33,731 nucleotides of DNA from Oligoflexia bacterium (GTDB lineage Bacteria > Bdellovibrionota > UBA1018 > CAIPTA01), in NCBI GenBank assembly GCA_903867855.1, contig CAIPTA010000119.1, forward strand, positions 1-33,731, read 5' to 3'. Below are positions 25,296 to 31,820 of this stretch, piece after piece. The position numbers and the translations under genes were made by a program. Numbering within the stretch: the first letter of the stretch is position 1; the number at the start of each line of letters is the position of its first letter. The notes under the pieces are model-generated. The model was not told the DNA's origin. It searched no databases and saw nothing but the letters and a program-made list of their open reading frames with translations.

Positions 25296-26800
25296 GCTTT
25301 TCCCTTTCCGCGTCGATCTCCACGGCGGCGCTTTTCAAACGCTATCCCAGCAGACACATCCGTTGGATATTTTCCATCTAAGCACGCCATGCACATGCTC
25401 TTTAAGCCGATCGCTTCCCGCAAACTATCTTGATCGAGATACACTACCTTATCCGCGTTTAAGGCCTCCGCGATCTGCTTTTCATTTCTATCGGTCGCAA
25501 TCAATTCTTCGGGATTTGGAAAATCAATCCCATAAAAGCAAGGCTTACGAATCGGTGAACAAGTGCTCACAAAATAAACTTCTTTGGCCCCCGCTCTACG
25601 CACCAAATCCACGAGTCGCTTCGAGGTGGTTCCCCGCACGATGCTATCGTCCACGAGCAATACATTCTTACCCTTGATTTCGCTCTTCACCGGATTCAAC
25701 TTCAGATCTACTGCCTTCGTGCGCTTCTCTGGAGTATTCAAAATAAAGCTGCGCTGAATATAGCGATTCTTAATCAGCACTTCGCGGTAGGGAACTTTAA
25801 TTTCCTCTGCTAACGCAATCGCCGCGATTCGGGATGTTTCTGGCACTGGCACCACAATATCCGGGCTCATCTCGCCGAGCTCGATCGAGCGCTGCACTAG
25901 TTTCGCAAGACCTTTCCCCAAATTGAGCCGCGCGGTATAGACGGGCTTTCCTTCCAAGATGCTTTCTGCACCGGCAAAGTAAACCCACTCAAACATACAA
26001 GGGGTAGCTTCCTTCACTGCTTCCGGCAAAACCTTGCGATGAAGCTCACCGCGGGTGTTCACGAAAATCAACTCTCCAGGCTTCACATCACCCAAGGATT
26101 CATAGCCTAAAAAAGAAAGTAAAATTAATTCGGAGCTCACACAGTAGGCTTTTTTCGTACTCTTTTCGCCGGTCACAATATCAGTAACCACAGCATCACG
26201 AACGCCCAAAATCAGCGGACGTATCCCACGAGGATCACGAAAGGCAAAGAGCCCCTGCCCCGCTATCATGCTCACCACGGAATAGCCGCCATTCACGGAG
26301 CGCATCACCGAGGAAACAGCATTTTCGATTTGCGCAAAACTTAGCTCGGCTGATTTATTTCCCGCATCCAGCAAGGCATCGGCAAAAAGATTTTCGATCA
26401 CCTCTAAATCATTATTAGTTAGAGGCATGCGATGGCGCTCACGGCGCAATTTCTCGGCGAGCTCATAGTAGTTCACGAGATTGCCATTATGGGCCATGCC
26501 AATGCCGTAAGGATAATTTAAAACGAGGGGCTGGATATCGTGTTTATTATCGCTTTTTCCAACAGTGGAATAGCGAGTGTGTCCGATAGCCATTCGGCCA
26601 GGGAGACGATTCACAATCTCTTCGTTGAAAACGCTTTCGACTAATCCGTTGTCTTTCCAGAGATGAAAACCCGGACCCTCTCCCTCTTCATAGGAGAGTA
26701 TACCGGCGGCATCTTGCCCACGGTGCTGAAGCGTGAAGAGTCCCATGAAAACTTCTTTTGCGGCCTCTTCAGGGCCTATGATTCCTACAACCCCACACAT
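25292..26800 (-). CDS. purF: Amidophosphoribosyltransferase, Fe-S type
   Basis: PurF (502 residues) makes phosphoribosylamine from PRPP and glutamine, the first step. Cys2 directly after the start Met is the N-terminal nucleophile, so no propeptide is needed. The glutaminase shows LQHRGQDAAGI, GHTRYSTVG and HNGNL. The PRPP site is LLVDDSIVRGTT (about residues 381-392). Four cysteines sit where the [4Fe-4S] ligands of the B. subtilis enzyme lie: Cys268 (PCMFEWVYF), Cys421 (PCFYGID), Cys470 and Cys473 (CMACLDGKYP). It is the first gene of the convoy. Confidence 0.97.
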   Translation of the reverse strand: MCGVVGIIGPEEAAKEVFMGLFTLQHRGQDAAGILSYEEGEGPGFHLWKDNGLVESVFNEEIVNRLPGRMAIGHTRYSTVGKSDNKHDIQPLVLNYPYGIGMAHNGNLVNYYELAEKLRRERHRMPLTNNDLEVIENLFADALLDAGNKSAELSFAQIENAVSSVMRSVNGGYSVVSMIAGQGLFAFRDPRGIRPLILGVRDAVVTDIVTGEKSTKKAYCVSSELILLSFLGYESLGDVKPGELIFVNTRGELHRKVLPEAVKEATPCMFEWVYFAGAESILEGKPVYTARLNLGKGLAKLVQRSIELGEMSPDIVVPVPETSRIAAIALAEEIKVPYREVLIKNRYIQRSFILNTPEKRTKAVDLKLNPVKSEIKGKNVLLVDDSIVRGTTSKRLVDLVRRAGAKEVYFVSTCSPIRKPCFYGIDFPNPEELIATDRNEKQIAEALNADKVVYLDQDSLREAIGLKSMCMACLDGKYPTDVSAGIAFEKRRRGDRRGKGKA

Positions 26801-26925
26801 GCCATCTACTATCGCAGGCCCACCAGGGAAGGTAAAGAAAGCGCTTATTTTTTAATCACTTGCGCCGCACAATTTGACGCAGGATTAGCTTTGAAATAGG
26901 GGGTGACTTTGCTATAGTGCGCCGC
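26801..26925. promoter_or_regulatory. Divergent intergenic region of purF and the protease lipoprotein gene
   Basis: These 125 bases separate the two large transcription directions and must contain the promoter of the purine-led convoy. On the minus strand an AT-rich GATTAAAAAATAAG lies about 40 bases before purF; a convincing -35 is not evident. The 9-mer TGCGCCGCA occurs at 26861-26869 and 26918-26926. An imperfect palindrome TTGCGC-C-GCACAA spans 26860-26872. These could be operator sites, but chance is possible. No purine riboswitch-like fold was recognised by eye. Confidence 0.5.
26891..26918 (+). promoter_or_regulatory. Sigma70-like promoter for the protease lipoprotein gene
   Basis: TTGAAA at 26891-26896 and TATAGT at 26913-26918 are spaced by 16 bases. 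The expected transcription start falls at about 26925, next to the ATG at 26926, so the mRNA would have almost no leader. No Shine-Dalgarno sequence precedes that ATG, which agrees with a leaderless message. Confidence 0.6.
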
Positions 26926-27549
26926 ATGATCAAAATCTTTCTTTGGGTTGCCATGCCATGGCTATTGTTCGCCATTGGCTGCTCTTCCAATTCCGCAGAC
27001 CCAAGCCCGAAAATCGTTCGTTGGACGAGTTTCCCTGTGGAGCTCTATGTGAGTCCAAGCGTTAGCGCCGATGCGGGTACCACCGCCGACCTAGCCCAAG
27101 CCATTGATTTTTGGGAGAGCAAAGCGGGCCAAAAGCTCTTTAATTTCAAGGGGTCATGGACAGGGGATAGCGCCAACTCGAATAATTTGGTAACTGGCAC
27201 CCTAAACAATCCCACGGATGTGCTGGTAAATTTGTTCTATTTTCCGGGCACCTGGCCCTTTGATGCCCACTATGCCGGCAAAACTGCGGTTCACTATGAA
27301 GACAGCACAATTCAGCACAGTCTTATCATGATGAATATTGGGATGAATTTCTGTCATGGGGATTGCGCTGCCGATAGCGATCTCGGTGCCGTGAGTGAGC
27401 GGAGAGCGATCACCCACGAACTCGGGCATTTTTTGGGCCTTCCCCACGATTCGGATACCTCTAATATTATGTTTCCCACCATCCAACCCGGTGCCGACCT
27501 AAGCACGCAAACTGTAGACGTGAATCTCCTTCGCGCCCTCACGGATTAG
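26926..27549 (+). CDS. Matrixin-like zinc metalloprotease lipoprotein
   Basis: A 207-residue secreted protein with a lipoprotein signal peptide: hydrophobic core then LFAIGC, putting lipidation at Cys19. The zinc site HELGHFLGLPH (His164, Glu165, His168, His174) and a downstream Met-turn candidate at Met182 (NIMFP) are those of matrixin-type metzincins. Two further cysteines (CHGDC) may form a disulfide. It has no propeptide with a cysteine switch that I can see. The start at ATG 26926 is preferred to a GTG at 26917, which lies inside the -10 element. Substrate is unknown; location would be on the outer face of the inner membrane or on the outer membrane. Confidence 0.87.
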   Translation: MIKIFLWVAMPWLLFAIGCSSNSADPSPKIVRWTSFPVELYVSPSVSADAGTTADLAQAIDFWESKAGQKLFNFKGSWTGDSANSNNLVTGTLNNPTDVLVNLFYFPGTWPFDAHYAGKTAVHYEDSTIQHSLIMMNIGMNFCHGDCAADSDLGAVSERRAITHELGHFLGLPHDSDTSNIMFPTIQPGADLSTQTVDVNLLRALTD

Positions 27550-27596
27550 CGCGCCTTTTCATTGACCACCCCCTCCCCATCGCGGTAGGAAGGGGC

Positions 27597-28502
27597 ATGA
27601 AGAAAATCTTAGCTGTTGGCTCCTTGGCGTTCGATTCCGTTTCCACTCCTGCTGGCCGTGCCGAGCATGTGCTCGGTGGATCCGTAAATTACTTCTCGCT
27701 CTCTGCAAGCTTTTTCACCAAACTGCAAGTGGTGGGCGTTGTGGGCGAAGATTTTCCGAAAGACCACCTGAGCTTCATGGAAGGCCGCGGAATCGATGTG
27801 AGCGGCGTGCAAGTGGTTCCAGGAAAAACCTTCCACTGGACAGGTGAATACGGCAAAGACTTGAATGAAGCCATCACCCTTTCTACTCAGCTCAATGTGT
27901 TTGAGCATTTCCAACCAGAACTTCCGCAAGACTACCGCAATGCCGAGTATCTTTTCTTAGGCAATATCGCCCCTGAACTTCAATACTCAGTGCTCGACCA
28001 AGTGAAAAATCCAAAGATTGTGGCTCTCGATAGCATGAATTTTTGGATCACCGGCCGTAAAGACGAACTCTTGAAAGTGCTCCCTCGTATCAACTTGCTC
28101 ACCATCAATGAAGGTGAAGCAAAGCTACTGGCTGGCGAAACCAACGTATTCTCTGCCGTGGATAAAATTCTCGCTATGGGCCCTCAAGTGGTGGTGGTGA
28201 AGCGCGGCGAATACGGCGCCTTCGTTTCGGTGGGCGGAGAAATATTTTCTTGTCCTGCTGTGCCTGTGCGCAGAGTAGTAGATCCTACAGGAGCCGGCGA
28301 TACATTCGCTGGTGGTATGATTGGCTACCTCGCCTCTCACGATGCTTCCCTCACTCCCGCAGCCATGCGCCAAGCCCTGCTAACGGGAACTGTGATGGCC
28401 AGCTTCACCGTGGAAGATTTTAGTATTCGACGTCTGCAGCGCTTAGAGAAAACAGAAATCGAGCATCGCAGACAAGAGCTTCTTCGCATCATCACTCCGT
28501 GA
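27597..28502 (+). CDS. PfkB-family carbohydrate/nucleoside kinase
   Basis: A 301-residue ribokinase-superfamily kinase. The N-terminal GG motif is LGGSVNYFS and the C-terminal signature DPTGAGDTFAGG holds the catalytic base Asp235. The DSMNFWI segment near residue 145 and SFTVEDFSIRRL near the end recur in a deltaproteobacterial subgroup as I recall, with unassigned substrate. It could act on ribose, a nucleoside or another sugar. AGGAAGGGG precedes the ATG. It follows the protease gene after 47 bases and precedes recO by 12. Confidence 0.9.
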   Translation: MKKILAVGSLAFDSVSTPAGRAEHVLGGSVNYFSLSASFFTKLQVVGVVGEDFPKDHLSFMEGRGIDVSGVQVVPGKTFHWTGEYGKDLNEAITLSTQLNVFEHFQPELPQDYRNAEYLFLGNIAPELQYSVLDQVKNPKIVALDSMNFWITGRKDELLKVLPRINLLTINEGEAKLLAGETNVFSAVDKILAMGPQVVVVKRGEYGAFVSVGGEIFSCPAVPVRRVVDPTGAGDTFAGGMIGYLASHDASLTPAAMRQALLTGTVMASFTVEDFSIRRLQRLEKTEIEHRRQELLRIITP

Positions 28503-28514
28503 TAGCCTAAGAGC

Positions 28515-29348
28515 ATGATCGAAGATCTCGCCATAGTATTGCGTTCGCAAGCGTTTAAAGAGCGAGATCGTTTAGTTACTTTTCTCACCGAAAAACACGG
28601 CAAGATCACCGGCATCGCGAAAGGCGCCATCCATTCGAAACGTTTCGGTGGCACGCTCGATCTCTTCGTATGTTCCGCGATTCATTACAAAGAAAGCCAA
28701 GGCAGTGAGCTCGTGCGGATCGATGAAGCTCACCTGCGCCGCGATTTTTTGGCGATACGAGAGCGGCTAGAGAATATGTCTGCGGCGGGATACTTCACGG
28801 ATCTCGTGCTCCGCCTCACCCAAGAGAAACAAGCGGCCCGAGAAATTTTTCTCCTACTCTCGCACTATCTTTATCTACTCGAAACTGCGCCTGCCACCCA
28901 TGAGATCGTGCGCTCTTTCGAAGTGAAACTCTTGGAACGCCTCGGGTATGCGCCAAACTTTGAAGAATGCGCTGCTTGTGAGGCGCCACTCTTTGGGGAT
29001 AATGCAGGCAGCTTTGTGAGCGTGGCCGTGGAGCGCGGAGGATTTCTTTGCAGTGCCTGTTCGCCGGCTGCAAGCCGCCGCGTTGACCCCAATTCCATTC
29101 TCTGGATGATCCTAGCACGAGAAACATTAATTCAGCATACGCCTACCCTCCACTTCTCGCAGGAGCATATGGCGGAAGGACTCAATATTTTGCAAAGCTT
29201 TTTGCGCTGGCATGCGCCAGGAATCGGTGAGCATGAGTTTCGCTCTCACGCTTTATTGGAAAGATTTTTGGAAGAGGCGAGAAACCAATCTATGGCGGCT
29301 GCGAGATCATCAGCCACAAAAGAAGGCCTCGATTCCGCAGGAATCTGA
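28515..29348 (+). CDS. recO: DNA repair protein RecO
   Basis: RecO (277 residues, within family range) loads RecA with RecR onto SSB-coated single-stranded DNA in gap repair. The N-terminal OB fold contains AIVLRSQAFKERDRLVTFLT and HGKITGIAKGA. A zinc ribbon is formed by Cys152, Cys155, Cys179 and Cys182 (CAAC and CSAC). It is the last gene of the plus-strand trio. Its final 103 bases, about 33 residues, overlap the end of gmhB on the other strand, and both frames look coding there. Confidence 0.93.
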   Translation: MIEDLAIVLRSQAFKERDRLVTFLTEKHGKITGIAKGAIHSKRFGGTLDLFVCSAIHYKESQGSELVRIDEAHLRRDFLAIRERLENMSAAGYFTDLVLRLTQEKQAAREIFLLLSHYLYLLETAPATHEIVRSFEVKLLERLGYAPNFEECAACEAPLFGDNAGSFVSVAVERGGFLCSACSPAASRRVDPNSILWMILARETLIQHTPTLHFSQEHMAEGLNILQSFLRWHAPGIGEHEFRSHALLERFLEEARNQSMAAARSSATKEGLDSAGI

Positions 29349-29839
29349 CGCCCCCCCACTTTTAAAATATGCTCTTCTTCACGGCCCTTGCCCGTGCGCA
29401 ATAAAATGGACGCAGCACACTTCGCACGGTTGCCACAACCTACATCCACCAATTTATCGCCGATAAAAGCGGATCGACTAAGATCAAGGCCAAGCTGATT
29501 AGCCGCTTCCAGCACTAATTTCGGAAGCGGTTTACGGCACTTGCAACGATCCAGCGGAGCATGCGGACAAATCTGATAAAGATCTATGCTCGCTCCAGCT
29601 TCATCCTGCAGTAATTCACTTACCCTACGATTAATCAGCGGGAGAGCATTTTTATCAATGAGTCCGCGACTGATCCCGGACTGATTGGTAACGACCACAA
29701 TGGCAAAGCCCGCGTCTTGCGCCTTTTTAATGGATTTTGCAGCACCAGGAATTAACTCAATGAGTTTTGGATCATGAATATACACCCGATCAATATTGAT
29801 GGTGCCATCACGATCTAAAAAGAGAGCGGGTTTTGTCAC
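29246..29839 (-). CDS. gmhB: D,D-heptose 1,7-bisphosphate 7-phosphatase
   Basis: A HAD-superfamily phosphatase of the GmhB/HisB-N type, 197 residues, that removes the C7 phosphate of heptose bisphosphate for ADP-heptose and LPS core synthesis. Motif I is FLDRDGTIN with Asp9 and Asp11; motif II VVTNQSG; the zinc loop CPHAPLDRCKCRKP; motif III/IV GDKLVDV. A GTG start at 29839 is preferred to ATG 29866: GTGA overlaps the galE stop, AGAGG lies upstream, and the N-terminus then matches the family. HisB phosphatase is the main alternative but lacks support from neighbours. Confidence 0.88.
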   Translation of the reverse strand: MTKPALFLDRDGTINIDRVYIHDPKLIELIPGAAKSIKKAQDAGFAIVVVTNQSGISRGLIDKNALPLINRRVSELLQDEAGASIDLYQICPHAPLDRCKCRKPLPKLVLEAANQLGLDLSRSAFIGDKLVDVGCGNRAKCAASILLRTGKGREEEHILKVGGRQIPAESRPSFVADDLAAAIDWFLASSKNLSNKA

Positions 29840-30810
29840 CGAGGCCTCTTTTGAATCCAACTCCACGCAGAGTGCACGATGGACTTCAAATCATTTTTCG
29901 GTTTCCAACCGAGCACGCGCTCGATCTTTGAACTGTCAGCAATGAGAGCCGGTGGGTCGCCCGCACGCGCCCCTACGATTTGATATTTCAGTTTCCGTTC
30001 GCTCGTAGATTCAACCAACTTAAGCACCTCAAAAACACTGGAACCCTTCGCAGTGCCCAGATTAAATACATCTGATTTACCACCGTTCAAAAGATATTCC
30101 ATGGCTCGGAGATGAGCGTCGGCAAGGTCTTCTACGTGGATATAATCGCGAATGCAGCTACCATCTGGAGTGGCGTGCTTATCTCCAAAAATCTTCATTT
30201 CAAAACTTGGATCGAGGGCATTCTCCAGAAGACGCGGAATAAGGTGCGTTTCAGGATTATGCATTTCGCCGATCTCGCCTTCTGCATCAGCTCCAGAGGC
30301 ATTAAAATAGCGGAGCGATACATAGCGAGTATCATAGGCATGAGAAAAATCAGCGAGCATCTCTTCGATCATTTTTTTTGTGCGCCCATAGGGATTTACC
30401 GGATTGAGCGGAAGAGTTTCGTTGAGACGCCCCTCCACCGCACCATATACGGCACAAGTGGAAGAAAAAATGATCTTCGCCTTTGGTGCAAGCTCTCGAA
30501 GTGCGCTGAACAGCTGATAGGAACCGGCCACATTCACTTCATAGTAAAGACTCGGATTTTCTACACTCTCCCCCACGGCGGCGCGCGCTGCAAAATGCAG
30601 AACCGCATCGGGAGCTACCTGCTTGATCACCGCGCGAACTTCTTGCGGATCTAAAATACTGCCTAAATGAAAATCTCCGTATTTTGCGAGTTCTCGGAAA
30701 CCAGTGGAGAGATCATCGAATACACTAACTTGATGGCCCTTCTTCTGCAGTAGCTTTGCTACATGACTGCCAATATAGCCAGCACCACCAACCACTAATA
30801 CCTTAGCCAT
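29836..30810 (-). CDS. galE: UDP-glucose 4-epimerase
   Basis: GalE (324 residues) is an extended short-chain dehydrogenase that interconverts UDP-glucose and UDP-galactose for surface polysaccharide. The NAD-binding GGAGYIGSH is at residues 8-16. The catalytic set is Thr118 in SSTCAVYG and Tyr141-x3-Lys145 in YGRTK. RYFNASGAD and RDYIHVEDLADAH are typical. It overlaps the Bfd-like gene by 8 bases and gmhB by 4. Some relatives act on UDP-GlcNAc or UDP-xylose, which sequence alone does not rule out. Confidence 0.94.
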   Translation of the reverse strand: MAKVLVVGGAGYIGSHVAKLLQKKGHQVSVFDDLSTGFRELAKYGDFHLGSILDPQEVRAVIKQVAPDAVLHFAARAAVGESVENPSLYYEVNVAGSYQLFSALRELAPKAKIIFSSTCAVYGAVEGRLNETLPLNPVNPYGRTKKMIEEMLADFSHAYDTRYVSLRYFNASGADAEGEIGEMHNPETHLIPRLLENALDPSFEMKIFGDKHATPDGSCIRDYIHVEDLADAHLRAMEYLLNGGKSDVFNLGTAKGSSVFEVLKLVESTSERKLKYQIVGARAGDPPALIADSSKIERVLGWKPKNDLKSIVHSAWSWIQKRPR

Positions 30811-31024
30811 TGTCTGCTCCTGGGTTTGGAATATTCTTCACATGTTTTTTTAAAAGTTTTTTCACTTCTTCGCTGCATCCGGCACAACCGGTGGAGGCGT
30901 AGGTTTCGCGGCGAATGTCCATCAGGCTAGTGCAGCCATTTTGAATCGCGGCAACGATAGTGGGCTCCGAAACGGAATAGCAAAAACAAACCATACGCTC
31001 TGCTTTGCCACGTTTTTGGCTCAT
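30803..31024 (-). CDS. Bfd-like [2Fe-2S] protein
   Basis: A 73-residue cytoplasmic protein with the BFD fold signature: Cys13-x-Cys15 near the N-terminus and Cys47-x2-Cys50 after about 30 residues, in VCFCYSVSE and STGCAGCSEEV. Such domains bind a [2Fe-2S] cluster and can release iron from bacterioferritin or serve as electron carriers. The start at 31024, one base after the phhA stop, is preferred to an ATG at 31066 that would lie inside phhA. It is placed between phhA and galE. No bacterioferritin gene is in the window, so its partner is unknown; a role with the iron enzyme PhhA is a guess from position. Confidence 0.85.
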   Translation of the reverse strand: MSQKRGKAERMVCFCYSVSEPTIVAAIQNGCTSLMDIRRETYASTGCAGCSEEVKKLLKKHVKNIPNPGADNG

Positions 31025-31025
31025 C

Positions 31026-31820
31026 TTAGAGAAGCCCTTCTTTCTTCGCCCAGCGCTCAAACTCATTTTCTAGTTCATCAAAGCTTGGAATTACGAAGAG
31101 CTCTTCTTGCATATGCCAAATATCGTAGGGCTTAGCTGCAATAGTATCGATATTAAATGTATGCTTCTTCGGCTGTTCAGAAAGGGCATAGAGCACTTCA
31201 TTGGGAGAGGAAACAATGCCCGCGCCGTAGATGCGGAGGCCAGCTGGATTCTGGATGAGACCGAATTCCACCGTATACCAATAAATTCGCGGCAGCATTT
31301 TCGTGCCAGCGTGTCCGCGCTTGAAGGCATTCACTCCCGCAATACCAAATTTTTCAAAAAAAGCAGTGAAGCGCTTATCGATGAGCAAGGGAACATGTCC
31401 CAGCAAATCATGAAACATATCGGGAGACGGCGTATAGCCCAGTTCACTGCGCTCTCGAATAAAATCCGTGGAAGGGAAAATTCTCTCGGCGAGCAAATGA
31501 AAAAATTCCTTATCAGGAACGAGCCCATCCACGCGCATCAGCTTCCAGCCCGTATGGGCTTCAATGGCATCAGAAATATCCGCAAGTCTTGGAATCTGCT
31601 CTTTTGGGAAAGGGATTTGATCGAGCCCATCCACAAATTCACGGCAAGCTCGATTCGGCAAAACTACTTTTTGATTCTCTAACAGTAATTTCCAAGTGCC
31701 ATGCTCTTCTTCCGTATAGTTCGGCACGGGCACATCATGAATATCACGATAGTCAGGAATGCATTCTTGCAAACCGCGCGGAATAGGCTTGCCGCTAGTT
31801 TTTACATCTTCGTAACTCAA
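31026..31820 (-). CDS. phhA: Phenylalanine 4-monooxygenase
   Basis: A 264-residue, single-domain pterin-dependent aromatic amino acid hydroxylase, the size of other bacterial PhhA and without the regulatory ACT domain of animal enzymes. It converts phenylalanine to tyrosine using tetrahydrobiopterin (or a similar pterin) and O2. The iron triad is His137, His142 and Glu185, in DMFHDLLGHVP and YWYTVEFGL. Its ATGA overlaps the msbA stop. Pterin recycling genes (phhB, dihydropteridine reductase) are not in the window. Confidence 0.96.
   Translation of the reverse strand: MSYEDVKTSGKPIPRGLQECIPDYRDIHDVPVPNYTEEEHGTWKLLLENQKVVLPNRACREFVDGLDQIPFPKEQIPRLADISDAIEAHTGWKLMRVDGLVPDKEFFHLLAERIFPSTDFIRERSELGYTPSPDMFHDLLGHVPLLIDKRFTAFFEKFGIAGVNAFKRGHAGTKMLPRIYWYTVEFGLIQNPAGLRIYGAGIVSSPNEVLYALSEQPKKHTFNIDTIAAKPYDIWHMQEELFVIPSFDELENEFERWAKKEGLL

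Noticed and set aside
27550..27596. Separate promoter for the PfkB kinase (TTGACC upstream)
   Set aside because: A TTGACC is present but no acceptable -10 follows at the proper distance. Co-transcription with the protease gene is simpler.
30112..30654. Plus-strand frame of 180 codons
   Set aside because: It is antisense to galE, whose catalytic motifs are intact across the same bases.
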